64,000 bases of DNA. Source: a bacterium. GTDB taxonomy: Bacteria > UBA10199 > 2-02-FULL-44-16 > JAAZCA01. The stretch's first letter is position 1, and each line of letters opens with the position of its first letter. The notes under the pieces are model-generated. The model was not told where the DNA came from. It ran no database searches and was given only the letters and a program-made list of their open reading frames with translations. Below, piece after piece: positions 54,720 through 63,738 of this stretch. The DNA lies in the NCBI GenBank assembly GCA_021810905.1, contig JAJZQH010000001.1, forward strand, positions 62,001 through 126,000. Direction: 5' to 3'. The position numbers and the translations under genes are program-made.

Positions 54720-55738
54720 AGATAATCCCTTATCAACAACTCGGCTATCTGGACCGCATTAAGCGCTGCACCCTTGCGAAGGTTATCGGATACGATCCAC
54801 ATCGCAAGGCCGTTGGCCACACTCGCATCGCGGCGGATACGCCCCACATAGACCGGATCTTTTCCAGTCGCGTCTATCGCAAGAGGATAGCGGCAGAGAT
54901 TCGGGTCGTCGATAACCTCGACACCGGGTGCAGAAGAAAGTATCTCCCTCGCCTCCTCCGGATCGATCGGGTCTTCGAACTCCACGTTCACCGACTCGGA
55001 ATGACCGCAGAATACAGGCACGCGCACTGCCGTGGCTGCAACTCCTATCGACGGATCGCTGAAGATCTTGTGCGTCTCGTTCACCATCTTCATCTCTTCT
55101 TCGGTCGAACCGTCGCCGAGAAATTTTCCGATATGAGGAATGCAGTTGAAGGCTATGCGATGCGGAAATGCCTCGATCCTGCATTCGCCCTGCGAGAAGA
55201 GGGCTACCGATTGTTTGGAAAGTTCTTCCATGGCGCGTATACCGGCGCCGGATACGGACTGATAAGTGGAGACGACGATGCGCGTTATTCGCGCCCTTCG
55301 GTGCAGCGGCGCGAGCGCGACTATCATCTGGATGGTAGAGCAATTAGGATTCGCGATGATACGCCTCGCCTTGTATCCGGCGAGAGCCTCCGGATTGACC
55401 TCGGGCACCACCAGAGGAACATCGTCATCCATGCGAAAGGCCGACGTATTGTCCACAACCACAGCGCCCGACTCCGCGGCTATTGGGGCGAATTCCTTGC
55501 TGACCGAGCCTCCCGCCGAGAACAGGGCAACGTCCACGCCGTGAAATGATTCCGGCGTCAGTTCGCAGACATCTATTTCCCTGCCGCAAAATTCCACCGA
55601 CTTGCCGATCGAACGTTCCGAAGCCAGCGGCAGCAGCTTATCGATGGGAAACTCCCGCTCCTCAAGCACCTTGACCATCTCCGCGCCGACCACGCCGGTT
55701 GCACCCACTACCGCCACGTTGTATCTCTTTTTTTTCAT
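54716..55738 (-). CDS. asd: Aspartate-semialdehyde dehydrogenase
   Basis: Reduces aspartyl phosphate in the lysine/threonine/methionine/diaminopimelate pathway. The 340 residues open with the NADP loop VAVVGATGVVGAEMVKVLEERE. The catalytic C133 is in ANPNCSTIQMIVALAPL, followed by STYQSVSGAGIRAMEEL, FCGHSESVNVEFEDP and a C-terminal LRKGAALNAVQIAELLI. It overlaps both neighbours by 4 bases. Confidence 0.96.
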   Translation of the reverse strand: MKKKRYNVAVVGATGVVGAEMVKVLEEREFPIDKLLPLASERSIGKSVEFCGREIDVCELTPESFHGVDVALFSAGGSVSKEFAPIAAESGAVVVDNTSAFRMDDDVPLVVPEVNPEALAGYKARRIIANPNCSTIQMIVALAPLHRRARITRIVVSTYQSVSGAGIRAMEELSKQSVALFSQGECRIEAFPHRIAFNCIPHIGKFLGDGSTEEEMKMVNETHKIFSDPSIGVAATAVRVPVFCGHSESVNVEFEDPIDPEEAREILSSAPGVEVIDDPNLCRYPLAIDATGKDPVYVGRIRRDASVANGLAMWIVSDNLRKGAALNAVQIAELLIRDYL

Positions 55739-56016
55739 TTGAACAGACCCTCCAGCTTTTTCTTTGCCGCATTCACGTCTTCGGTCTCACGTTCCACGTC
55801 GCGTCCGAACTGGAAAAATTCGCAGAAATTTGCGCGTTCCTTGTCAGTAACGTAGCCGGATTGAGATTCCCTGCACTGGTTGTGAGCGCTTCGTTCGTAA
55901 AGCCTGCATTGAAGACAGGCGTGAAGATCTCGCTTGCACGAAGGACATTCATCGAGCCTGCCGACTCTGTCGATGACTTCAACGTCCGCACCGCAGAAAG
56001 CGCACCGAGGCATCAT
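55735..56016 (-). CDS. Small zinc-ribbon protein
   Basis: A 93-residue protein with eight cysteines: CAFCG, CPSC, ACLQC, NQCRE and NFCEFF. The pattern, with the closing TDKERANFCEFFQFG, is one I have seen as an uncharacterised conserved protein in delta-type bacteria. It probably binds two metals. It sits between pssA and asd with 4-base overlaps on both sides, so it is part of that operon. No function is known. Confidence 0.75.
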   Translation of the reverse strand: MMPRCAFCGADVEVIDRVGRLDECPSCKRDLHACLQCRLYERSAHNQCRESQSGYVTDKERANFCEFFQFGRDVERETEDVNAAKKKLEGLFK

Positions 56017-56873
56017 ACACCCCCGCTGCCTGCCGCATCTTCGTCGATATCGGTGCCGCCTACTACGGCAAGGCGCTCTGACGCGCGTTCCACTCGCCGC
56101 TGTCGCACTTTTTCCAGGAACCGACGGCTCTGATGGAGCGTGATACCCTCCTCGATCAGCCCGGAGATCACATAGCCCACCGTCATGACGAACATCGTAA
56201 CCTCAGGCCTTATCGCAACTACGAAAATGCCGATGACGACGAGCACGAGCACGAAGAACGAATAACGGCTCTTGAAATCCACCGACTTCATGCTCCGATA
56301 CCGAATAGTCGAAACCATAAGAAGGCCCAGTGTCATGGTCATGGCAGCGGCCAGCGCACTGCCCTCTGGCGGGAATGAAAAATAATGCTGATAAAATATT
56401 ACATAGGTTGCGACCACGTACGCAGCAATAGGTATGGGCAGACCCTGGAAATAATCGTGCTCGATGTCGTCGTGTTGCACGTTGAAACGCGCGAGCCTGA
56501 GCGCGCCGCATGCGAAATAGAGGAAAGCAGCCAGCCAGCCGAATTTCTTGAGCCCATAGAGCGACCACGTGTAGATGAGGATACCAGGCGCCAGGCCGAA
56601 CGACGAGAGATCGACCAGTGAATCGTACTCTACGCCGAACTGGCTCTCGGCCTTTGCAAGGCGCGCGAGCCTTCCATCGAGCAGATCGAATATGCCCGCA
56701 AGAAGGATAGCCCATGCCGCTGCGGTGAAATCGCCTGAGAGAGATTTAACCACCGAGAAGAAACCGCAAAAGAGGCTCGCCGAAGTGCACAGATTGGGCA
56801 ACAGATACACACTCTTGTTCTTACCTTCGCGGCGGCGCTGATTCTTCTGCCTCATGAAAAACCTCCCTATCAA
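56013..56873 (-). CDS. pssA: CDP-diacylglycerol-serine O-phosphatidyltransferase
   Basis: Makes phosphatidylserine, the precursor of phosphatidylethanolamine. The CDP-alcohol phosphotransferase motif is complete: GIFDLLDGRLARLAKAESQFGVEYDSLVDLSSFG. The N-terminus reads VYLLPNLCTSASLFCGFFSVV, and several membrane helices follow (286 residues). Phosphatidylserine decarboxylase, its frequent neighbour, is not in the window. Confidence 0.92.
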   Translation of the reverse strand: MIGRFFMRQKNQRRREGKNKSVYLLPNLCTSASLFCGFFSVVKSLSGDFTAAAWAILLAGIFDLLDGRLARLAKAESQFGVEYDSLVDLSSFGLAPGILIYTWSLYGLKKFGWLAAFLYFACGALRLARFNVQHDDIEHDYFQGLPIPIAAYVVATYVIFYQHYFSFPPEGSALAAAMTMTLGLLMVSTIRYRSMKSVDFKSRYSFFVLVLVVIGIFVVAIRPEVTMFVMTVGYVISGLIEEGITLHQSRRFLEKVRQRRVERASERLAVVGGTDIDEDAAGSGGV

Positions 56874-56976
56874 CGTCTGCCCCGCTCAGGCGAGCTGATA
56901 GATACCCGCGGCTTCGGTTGATACACCTCTATCACCGAATCCACCCAAACTCCATGAACGGGGGATAAGGATCCCT

Positions 56977-57213
56977 CTAGGAGAGCGTTTCCTGTTTTCT
57001 GTACTGCGCAAGTATCTGCTCGATTTCGTCGCGGCCGCGCAGTTTCTTCTTCTGGAGATTCTTTCTTTCAACTTCTTCAACTGGAGTAAGATAGGGTTTA
57101 TTGTTGAGTTTTTCGAGCTGACGCTCGTAATCCAGGTGCTCTCGATAAAGCGCCTCAAGATTCTTGTCGTTCGTCACATACCTCTGAATGAGCTCCACGT
57201 CGCGCTGTTCCAT
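56977..57213 (-). CDS. DUF465 (YdcH-type) protein
   Basis: A 78-residue protein starting at 57213 behind AAGGAGGGG. It is a charged helical hairpin with the DUF465 pattern (LEALYREHLDYERQLEKLNNKPYLTPVEEVERKNLQKKKLRGRDEIEQIL). The function is unknown. The 103-base gap to pssA carries only short dyads. Directly upstream lies a separate small-RNA-like unit. Confidence 0.85.
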   Translation of the reverse strand: MEQRDVELIQRYVTNDKNLEALYREHLDYERQLEKLNNKPYLTPVEEVERKNLQKKKLRGRDEIEQILAQYRKQETLS

Positions 57214-57241
57214 GTCTGCCCCTCCTTCCTGTATATAAATG

Positions 57242-57266
57242 AAAAAGGCCCGAGCGCTCTCGGGCC
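57242..57266 (-). terminator. Terminator on the minus strand upstream of the DUF465 gene
   Basis: The 8-bp GC stem GGCCCGAG/CTCGGGCC with a short loop (GCGCT region) is followed on the minus strand by TTTTTC. Confidence 0.85.
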
Positions 57267-57352
57267 TGTATGCCTTCGGACACATAGCGTTTTTCCCGGG
57301 ATGGGGACGCCTGCGTCCAAAAGCCTCACCCCGGAGCATTAAAGTTTCATGA
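57242..57352 (-). ncRNA. Candidate small RNA (about 110 nt) between marC and the DUF465 gene
   Basis: Transcribed from the promoter at 57386-57359, starting near 57352 and ending at a GGCCCGAG/CTCGGGCC stem followed by five T (57246-57242). Internal structure: CCGGGGTG pairs with CATCCCGG around an inner GGACG/CGTCC hairpin. I compared it by eye with c-di-GMP, fluoride, TPP, SAM, ZTP and SRP RNA signatures and found no match. It may be a free small RNA or an attenuated leader of the DUF465 gene. Confidence 0.6.
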
Positions 57353-57358
57353 CTACAG

Positions 57359-57386
57359 CATATAGGAGAGCCCCCCGACCTGTCAA
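57359..57386 (-). promoter_or_regulatory. Promoter of the candidate small RNA
   Basis: Minus-strand TTGACA (57386-57381), a 16-base spacer and TATATG (57364-57359), 30 bases after the marC stop. Confidence 0.7.
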
Positions 57387-57415
57387 CAACTACCTTGATT
57401 TATATCGGTTTTTCA

Positions 57416-58000
57416 TCACTTTCCGAGCCCGAACGCCCCTTGAATCCCCACCCTCATCATCATGACGGCGATGGCAGCCAGGAAGAGGCCCACTATCTTC
57501 GATAGGGCGGTCATCCCTCCGTTGCCTAAAACCCTCGCAATATGGCGGCTATAGATGAATACCAGCGCTACGATGCCGAGATTGGCTGCGAGCGAGGTTA
57601 TTACCCAGAAGACTGGATAGGCGTCGATCTGGATCAGCATCGTAGTGATGGAGGCTGGACCCACGATCAGCGGCACGCCCAACGGAACAACGCCTATAGA
57701 GCGGTCCCATCTCTGTTCCCTCTCATGGCCTGACAATACCATATCCAATGATATCAGAAGCAGGATGATGCCGCCGGCGATCCTGAAGTCGTACTCGGAT
57801 ATCCCTATGAAGATGAAAATACCTTTGCCGAGAGAGAGAAACGTGATCGCCACTGCCGCGGCCGTGCCGATGGTGTAGATTATGACTCTGCGCAGGTCCC
57901 GAGGCGCCATCCCCTCAGTCATTCCCAGATATACGGGGATGATGCCCAAAGGGTCGACCGCCACGAGCAGCGGAATAAAACATGCAAAAAACAATTTCAT
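57416..58000 (-). CDS. MarC-family integral membrane protein
   Basis: A 194-residue inner-membrane protein with six predicted helices. The start at 58000 (MKLFFACFIPLLVAVDPLGIIPVYLGMTEGM) is the family start. DFRIAGGIILLLISLDMVLSG and GVVPLGVPLIVGPASITTMLI are the two other MarC signatures. The biochemical role of the family is unsettled. It starts 14 bases after the hutH stop. Confidence 0.9.
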   Translation of the reverse strand: MKLFFACFIPLLVAVDPLGIIPVYLGMTEGMAPRDLRRVIIYTIGTAAAVAITFLSLGKGIFIFIGISEYDFRIAGGIILLLISLDMVLSGHEREQRWDRSIGVVPLGVPLIVGPASITTMLIQIDAYPVFWVITSLAANLGIVALVFIYSRHIARVLGNGGMTALSKIVGLFLAAIAVMMMRVGIQGAFGLGK

Positions 58001-58014
58001 GAATTCTCCGATTT

Positions 58015-59547
58015 CTATATATCTAGTTTTCCGCACGCCTTCTCGGCGACCTCGACCACGGCGCCCGAGCGCAGCAGTTTCGCGCATTCGCTCATATCGA
58101 GACGGAACTCGCGGTCGCCCTCGATTTTCGGCACGCTTTTCCTAACTAGTTCATGAACCGCGTGCGTCCCCTTGCCCGGTTCGCCGTGCGCGCGCTGCAG
58201 ATCTATGGCCTGGCATGCGGCAAAGAGTTCTATCGAAAGTATCTCCTCAACGTTGCGGATGATATCGAGCGCCTTGCGCGCGGAGATCGTGCCCATGCTC
58301 ACGTGATCTTCCTGGCCGCCGCTCGTGGGAAGCGAATCGACCGATGCCGGGTGCGCCAGGACTTTGTTCTCTGAGACAAGCGCGCTCATGACGACATGAG
58401 GAATCATGAGCCCTGAATTGAGGCCCGCCTTGCGCGTGAGGAATTTGGTAGCGAGCTCATGAGCCAAGGGAGCCGTGAGTATCGCCACGCGCCGCTCGGA
58501 GATGCTGCCGAGTTCTGCGACCGCAATTCCCATTGTGTCCATGGCGATCGCCAGGGGTTCGCCGTGAAAGTTGCCGCCCGAAAGAATGTCTTTGTCTCCG
58601 GCAAAAATGAGCGGGTTATCGGTGCAGCTCTCTATCTCGAGCATTATCACTGCGCGCGCGTATGACACGGCATCCTTCACGGCACCGTGCACCTGCGGGA
58701 TGCATCGGAATGAATACGGGTCCTGAACGCGCGCGCAATGCGCATGGCTCTCGATAATGCCGCTGTCCTTGAGGAGCTTGCGCATATTTGCCGCGGTGGC
58801 GAGCTGCCCGGGGTGCGGACGAAGCTTGTGAATCCTCTCATCGAACGGCCGCGCTGAAGCGCGATCCCCTTCGATGGAGAGCGCACCGACCACGTCCGCA
58901 ACTCGCAGCAGATTTTCAAGGGCGATCAGCGCGTAGGCGCCCAACGCAGCCATGGCCTGGGTTCCGTTGATGAGCGCAATACCTTCTTTTGCCGCCAGCC
59001 GAACGGGCGAAAGCCCTTCGGTGTCGAGCGCCTCTGAGGCGGATTTTCTAATGCCTTTGTGCAACACCTCTCCGCGCCCGATCATTGCAAGCCCGATATG
59101 CGCGAGCGGGGCAAGGTCGCCGCTGGCGCCCACGGAACCCTTCTCGGGAATTATCGGAACGATCTCTCTGTTGATCATCTGGACGAGAAGATCGAGCGTT
59201 GCGGGCCTGATTCCCGAATAGCCCTGTGCCAGCACGTTGGCGCGCAAAAGCATTATGAGCCTCGAGATATCGGCAGAAAAAGGCTCGCCTACTCCCACCG
59301 CATGCGAAAGGATCAGGTTTTCCTGAAGCTTCTCCAGATCGTCGCGCGCGATGATCTTGTTTGCCAGCATGCCGAAACCGGTATTGATGCCGTAATGCGG
59401 TTCGCCTGAATCGAGCGCGCGATCGACGAAGGAGCGGACTTTCTTGAGACGCGCAATCGCCTCGGCGCTGATCTCGATCTTCTCGCCGCCAAGAAAACGC
59501 CGGATCTCTACGAGAGAAATTTTTCCGCCGTCTATTTTAAGAGTCAT
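58015..59547 (-). CDS. hutH: Histidine ammonia-lyase
   Basis: Converts histidine to urocanate with an MIO cofactor made from Ala-Ser-Gly. The MIO motif is GSVGASGDLAPLAHIGLAMIG. HYGINTGFGMLAN and the selectivity pair Ser-His in NLILSHAVGVGEPF point to histidine and not phenylalanine or tyrosine. The length of 510 is typical. No hutU, hutI or hutG is nearby, so further breakdown is not encoded locally. Confidence 0.92.
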   Translation of the reverse strand: MTLKIDGGKISLVEIRRFLGGEKIEISAEAIARLKKVRSFVDRALDSGEPHYGINTGFGMLANKIIARDDLEKLQENLILSHAVGVGEPFSADISRLIMLLRANVLAQGYSGIRPATLDLLVQMINREIVPIIPEKGSVGASGDLAPLAHIGLAMIGRGEVLHKGIRKSASEALDTEGLSPVRLAAKEGIALINGTQAMAALGAYALIALENLLRVADVVGALSIEGDRASARPFDERIHKLRPHPGQLATAANMRKLLKDSGIIESHAHCARVQDPYSFRCIPQVHGAVKDAVSYARAVIMLEIESCTDNPLIFAGDKDILSGGNFHGEPLAIAMDTMGIAVAELGSISERRVAILTAPLAHELATKFLTRKAGLNSGLMIPHVVMSALVSENKVLAHPASVDSLPTSGGQEDHVSMGTISARKALDIIRNVEEILSIELFAACQAIDLQRAHGEPGKGTHAVHELVRKSVPKIEGDREFRLDMSECAKLLRSGAVVEVAEKACGKLDI

Positions 59548-59562
59548 GGCTACACTCGCACA

Positions 59563-60264
59563 TCACTTTTTTCCCATGAATCCGATCTCTGCATCGGATC
59601 GCCTTACGTAATTCGGAACGAGAGAAGCAAGATCGTCGCACCTGCCATTTTCCAGGCGCGGGCGCGCAAGCTCCGCCAGGTTGGCGGCCTGAGGAAGGAG
59701 CTGCGTGCCATACGCCATTCGCGCACGCTTTCCGATCGATTTTAGAAGAGCCGCGCCGTATTCGATCGCGCCGTCTCCCACTAGCAGGAGCTCGCCCTTG
59801 AGTTTCTTGAGCATAGCGGCGACCGCCGCAGGCGCAGCCACGCACTCCTTCATGACCGGACGCATCTTGCCACGCGCGCTCGCCGACCATGCCGCTGCGT
59901 AAATCTCGCCGCGCCGTGCGTCGATCAGCGACACAACGGTTCCGGAAAATTCCCTTCCGTTGAGCGCAAGCGAAGCGAGCGAAGAGACGCCGGCGACGGG
60001 CAACCCTCTTGCCAGGCAAAAGCCCTTCGCAGTAGCGAGGCCGATGCGAAGCCCTGTGAACGAACCGGGTCCGATCGCCACCGCCACCGCCTCGATGTCC
60101 TCTTGTTCAAGACCGCAGATGTGCAGAAGGTGATCGACCGAGGCGAGCAGCCTGTCGGCATGAGTGCCAGCAACCCCCTGCTGTTCCTGCGCAAGCAGCC
60201 GATCGCCATCGCTGATGGCGACCGACCCGGCGGGCGTTGAGGTGTCGATGGACAGTATGCGCAT
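59563..60264 (-). CDS. tsaB: tRNA threonylcarbamoyladenosine biosynthesis protein TsaB
   Basis: The partner that stabilises TsaD in t6A37 synthesis. The 233 residues open with MRILSIDTSTPAGSVAISDGDRLL. THADRLLASVDHLLHICGLEQEDIEAVAVAIGPGSFTGLRIGLATAKGFCLARGLPVAGVSSL is the diagnostic block. The C-terminal half is less conserved, as usual. It starts 21 bases after rseP. Confidence 0.93.
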   Translation of the reverse strand: MRILSIDTSTPAGSVAISDGDRLLAQEQQGVAGTHADRLLASVDHLLHICGLEQEDIEAVAVAIGPGSFTGLRIGLATAKGFCLARGLPVAGVSSLASLALNGREFSGTVVSLIDARRGEIYAAAWSASARGKMRPVMKECVAAPAAVAAMLKKLKGELLLVGDGAIEYGAALLKSIGKRARMAYGTQLLPQAANLAELARPRLENGRCDDLASLVPNYVRRSDAEIGFMGKK

Positions 60265-60285
60265 GATAATCAGAATGACATGCGG

Positions 60286-61632
60286 TTAAAAGAGTTTATG
60301 CAAGAACGCACGTATGCCCCAGATGTTGTCGATGTCGTTGAACGTGACGAGCAACATGAATCCGATGAGAAGCACGAACCCGACGTGTTGCGCCACAGCC
60401 CTCACCTTTATGCTCACTGGCCTTCGGATGAGCCCTTCTATCCCGAGAAAGACCAGCTGCCCTCCGTCAAGTACCGGAATCGGCAGCAGGTTGAGGATGG
60501 AAAGCTGGAGGCTCAAAAAGGCCATGAAATAGAGAAAACCCGAGAGCCCGGAAGCGGCAGCGGCGGCAGAAGATTTTGCGATCATTATCGGACCGCCGAG
60601 TACCCGGTATGAGAGCTGGTTGGTGACGAGCCTTCCCAGCACATCGAATGTGAGTCGCGTGAGCTTGATATTTTCCTGCGTGCCTTTCACGATGGCGCCC
60701 CAGAATCCGTAGCGTTTGACTATCATGGGAAGGCCGCTCGAACGGTCCTTGGATATGCCGATCACCCATCTCTGGAAGTCGTCGTTGAACGCGGCTGTGA
60801 CAGTAAGATCGATCTTTTTGCCGTCGCGCTCGACTACGATATCAGCTGATTTGCCGGCGCTGTCGTTTACGAATTTCGTCAGCTCAAGCCAGTCCGGCAC
60901 TTCTTTTCCTTCGAAGGATACTACGAGATCTCCGGGTTTCAGGCCCGCCACTTCGGCCGGCCCGCCCTTCCGAACCCCGTCTATCCGCGGTTCGGCCCCT
61001 ATGAAGAGCATCGGCTCTATACCCAGATAACCGCCCTTCACCTCGGGCAGTTCCCCAACCTTGACGCGCTTCTCAAGTATGGCGCCGTTGCGTTCGATTC
61101 CAAGATCGAGCGTGCCTTTGGGCGACAGAAGGATCTTGTTGATCACATCATCCCAGGCAGCGACGCTCTTTCCATCCACCGAGACCACGAGATCCCCTTC
61201 TTCGATTCCCACGCCCGCGGCCGGCGAATCCGATTTGACACCTATGACCTTCGGCGGTTCGGAGAGAAACGCAGGCTCCGAACGGCCGAGCATGAAGACT
61301 ACGGGCATGAGAGCAAGGCACAGCATCAGATTCATCAGCGGGCCCCACAGGATCACCTTTACCCTCGCCCATACGCTCTTGTTCGCAAACGAACGGGGAT
61401 CGCGCCCTGCCTCATCATCCGGTTCTTCGCCATGCATCTTCACGTACCCACCGAGCGGAAACGCGGAGATACGATAATCCGTGTCGCCTCCCTTGAAGCC
61501 TATGATGCGAGGACCGAAGCCGAGCGAAAAAACTTCGACGAATATTCCGGCGCGCTTTGCCAGAATAAAATGGCCGAGTTCGTGAATGAAGATGAGTACG
61601 CCGAGTACGATGATGAAATAGAGTATGGTCAT
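60286..61632 (-). CDS. rseP: Site-2 zinc metalloprotease RseP
   Basis: An intramembrane protease that cleaves anti-sigma factors and remnant signal peptides. The zinc motif is H17-E18-x-x-H21 in LIFIHELGHFILAKRAG. Two PDZ domains occupy residues about 115-280 (AAGVGIEEGDLVVSVDGKSV and AEVAGLKPGDLVVSFEGKEV). The LDG motif is in LLPIPVLDGGQLVFLGIEGL. The 448-residue length matches RseP, and the uppS-cdsA-dxr-rseP order is classical. Confidence 0.95.
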   Translation of the reverse strand: MTILYFIIVLGVLIFIHELGHFILAKRAGIFVEVFSLGFGPRIIGFKGGDTDYRISAFPLGGYVKMHGEEPDDEAGRDPRSFANKSVWARVKVILWGPLMNLMLCLALMPVVFMLGRSEPAFLSEPPKVIGVKSDSPAAGVGIEEGDLVVSVDGKSVAAWDDVINKILLSPKGTLDLGIERNGAILEKRVKVGELPEVKGGYLGIEPMLFIGAEPRIDGVRKGGPAEVAGLKPGDLVVSFEGKEVPDWLELTKFVNDSAGKSADIVVERDGKKIDLTVTAAFNDDFQRWVIGISKDRSSGLPMIVKRYGFWGAIVKGTQENIKLTRLTFDVLGRLVTNQLSYRVLGGPIMIAKSSAAAAASGLSGFLYFMAFLSLQLSILNLLPIPVLDGGQLVFLGIEGLIRRPVSIKVRAVAQHVGFVLLIGFMLLVTFNDIDNIWGIRAFLHKLF

Positions 61633-61666
61633 AGTTATCTCGAAAGTGTTATTGCGAGCATCTTTG

Positions 61667-61750
61667 GGGTGTCATTGCGAGGACGAAGTCCGAAGCAATC
61701 TCCGGACTCCATGGGATTGCTTCGACCATTCTGGCCTCGCAATGACACCC
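61667..61750. repeat. 84-bp nested palindromic element
   Basis: Perfect 16-bp terminal inverted repeats (GGGTGTCATTGCGAGG at 61667-61682, its complement at 61735-61750) enclose a second perfect inverted repeat (CGAAGCAATC at 61691-61700, GATTGCTTCG at 61715-61724). It fills most of the 138-base gap between rseP and dxr. The GTCATTGCGAGG...GAAGCAATC sequence type is, from memory, a mobile palindromic repeat scattered through many bacterial genomes. It would form a strong hairpin in either transcript. Confidence 0.85.
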
Positions 61751-61770
61751 ATGTTAAGAAAGAAGCAGCG

Positions 61771-62928
61771 TTACAGTTGCATTATAAGTTTTTCCGCATG
61801 TGCGCGGGACCAGCGGTCCGCTTCCAGGACGTCTTCAACGCATCCAACTGTCTTGACGAAATGCGCGGACATCGTGCGTTCTACGATGCGCGCGATATCC
61901 AGAAAACCTATCCGCTCCTCGAGAAACGCCGCAACGGCGATCTCGTTAGCGGCATTGAGCACGGCGGGCATGGAACCGCCTTCGGAGAGCGCCTTGTACG
62001 CGAGATCGAGCGCAGGAAAACGCCTGCGGTCCGGCTCTTCAAATGTGAGCGTTCCGATCTCCGCAAGCGAAAGTCTTGCCACGCCGCTCTCCACGCGTTC
62101 GGGCCATGAGATCGCATATGCGATCGGAGCACGCATATCCGGCACGCCCAGCTGCGCCATGACGCAACCGTCACAATATTCAACGAGCGAGTGCACGATG
62201 CTCTGCGGATGAACCACTACTTTTATCTTCTCCGCAGGCTGGCCGAAGAGCCACTGCGCCTCTATCACCTCTAGCCCTTTGTTCATGAGCGTCGCTGAAT
62301 CGATGGTAATCTTGGCGCCCATGTTCCATCGCGGATGCGCGATGGCCGCCGCAGGCGTCGCGCGTTCCATATCCGCAGTGGTCGCTCGCAAGAAAGGTCC
62401 GCCCGATGCGGTCAGCAGGATCGCACTGACGTGCTCGCGGCGATGGCCCGCGAGCGACTGGTGGATTGCCGCATGCTCGCTGTCGACAGGCAGGATATTG
62501 ATCCCTTTTTCAGCGGCAAGGCGTGATACGATCTCCCCCGCCACGACCATCGTCTCTTTGTTGGCCAGCGCGATATCCTTGCCCGCTTCTATTGCCTTAA
62601 GCGTAGGCAGAAGTCCTGCCGCGCCCACTATGGCGGAGACCACCATGTCCGCGTTAGAGGCAGCCGCCACAGAACAGGCGCCGTCCATGCCAAAGACGAT
62701 CTCTGGACGATGAGCCTTGAGAAGGCCTTTCAGTTTTGACGCCGCGTCCGAATTTCTGACGGACACTACGTCGGGCCGGAACTTCTCTATCTGACGCGCG
62801 AGGAGTTCCACGTCATGCCCTTCCGCCAGACCGGCAACGCGAAAACGATCTGGATGGCGCGCCACAACGTCCAGCGTGCTCTGACCGATGGAACCGGTAC
62901 TTCCGAGTATTGAGAGAGTTTTCATCAT
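61771..62928 (-). CDS. dxr: 1-deoxy-D-xylulose 5-phosphate reductoisomerase
   Basis: The first committed enzyme of the MEP isoprenoid pathway. The 385 residues begin with [26 protein letters not shown] (NADPH loop). They contain [14 protein letters not shown] with the metal-binding residues, [40 protein letters not shown] and [16 protein letters not shown]. It overlaps cdsA by 4 bases. Confidence 0.96.
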   Translation of the reverse strand: MMKTLSILGSTGSIGQSTLDVVARHPDRFRVAGLAEGHDVELLARQIEKFRPDVVSVRNSDAASKLKGLLKAHRPEIVFGMDGACSVAAASNADMVVSAIVGAAGLLPTLKAIEAGKDIALANKETMVVAGEIVSRLAAEKGINILPVDSEHAAIHQSLAGHRREHVSAILLTASGGPFLRATTADMERATPAAAIAHPRWNMGAKITIDSATLMNKGLEVIEAQWLFGQPAEKIKVVVHPQSIVHSLVEYCDGCVMAQLGVPDMRAPIAYAISWPERVESGVARLSLAEIGTLTFEEPDRRRFPALDLAYKALSEGGSMPAVLNAANEIAVAAFLEERIGFLDIARIVERTMSAHFVKTVGCVEDVLEADRWSRAHAEKLIMQL

Positions 62929-63725
62929 AAATTTAAAATATATTTAAAAAATGCGTACGCCGCCGGTCCGGTGAAGATCAGCGCGTCGAGCCTGTCGAGC
63001 ACTCCGCCGTGGCCTGGTATGATAGTGCCGGAATCTTTTACTCCGCAGCTCCTCTTCAGCATCGATTCAACCAGATCTCCCAGCGGCGAAGCGATCCAGA
63101 TTATCAGCGCAAGCAGGACGGCATTCAAGAAGGATATCTCGGGCAGGAGCAGATACCTGATAAAAAAAGTTCCAACGAGAGATCCAAACAGCGCGCCGAC
63201 AAACCCTTCGACCGTCTTCTTCGGGCTCACCAGCGGCGCGAACTTTCTATTACCAAAGGCCTTGCCAGACGCGAGTGCAAAAGTATCGCACAGACACGCG
63301 GGCGCCAGCGCAAGCATCAGATACGACCTGCCGTGGGGCTCTGAGGCGATCCATCCCCATAGCGGAAACGAAACCCCGAGATAGATAACACCCATGACTG
63401 CCAAGGCCAGCCGCTGCGCAACTCCCGGCAGCTCTCTCGCGCGCCACATGAACAGCATGGAGAGCGCGAAGAGCAGCGCCGGAAGAAGGAGCACTACACC
63501 TTCAACACCAACTGGCTCGAATATCACGAAAAAAGCCGACGCTGTTCCCGCTGCGAATGCGGCCCATCTCTCCCACCGATCTTCAAAGAACATCCTGCAA
63601 TATTCGATCAGCCCTATTGCCGCGGCGATCAGAATAAAAAGTTGGAGCCACCAGAGCGGCAGGAGCCAGATTACGGCTATTACGGCCGCCGCCATGATGA
63701 TCGCCGAAATCACGCGTACAATCAT
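62925..63725 (-). CDS. cdsA: Phosphatidate cytidylyltransferase
   Basis: Makes CDP-diacylglycerol, the substrate of PssA. It has 266 residues and about eight membrane helices. The family signature is [32 protein letters not shown], preceded by [37 protein letters not shown]. It is coupled to dxr and follows uppS by 13 bases. Confidence 0.95.
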   Translation of the reverse strand: MIVRVISAIIMAAAVIAVIWLLPLWWLQLFILIAAAIGLIEYCRMFFEDRWERWAAFAAGTASAFFVIFEPVGVEGVVLLLPALLFALSMLFMWRARELPGVAQRLALAVMGVIYLGVSFPLWGWIASEPHGRSYLMLALAPACLCDTFALASGKAFGNRKFAPLVSPKKTVEGFVGALFGSLVGTFFIRYLLLPEISFLNAVLLALIIWIASPLGDLVESMLKRSCGVKDSGTIIPGHGGVLDRLDALIFTGPAAYAFFKYILNL

Positions 63726-63738
63726 GAAAATCCCCCGC

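Noticed and set aside
58015-59547. Phenylalanine or tyrosine ammonia-lyase instead of histidine ammonia-lyase
   Set aside because: The selectivity pair in NLILSHAVG is Ser-His, as in histidine lyases.
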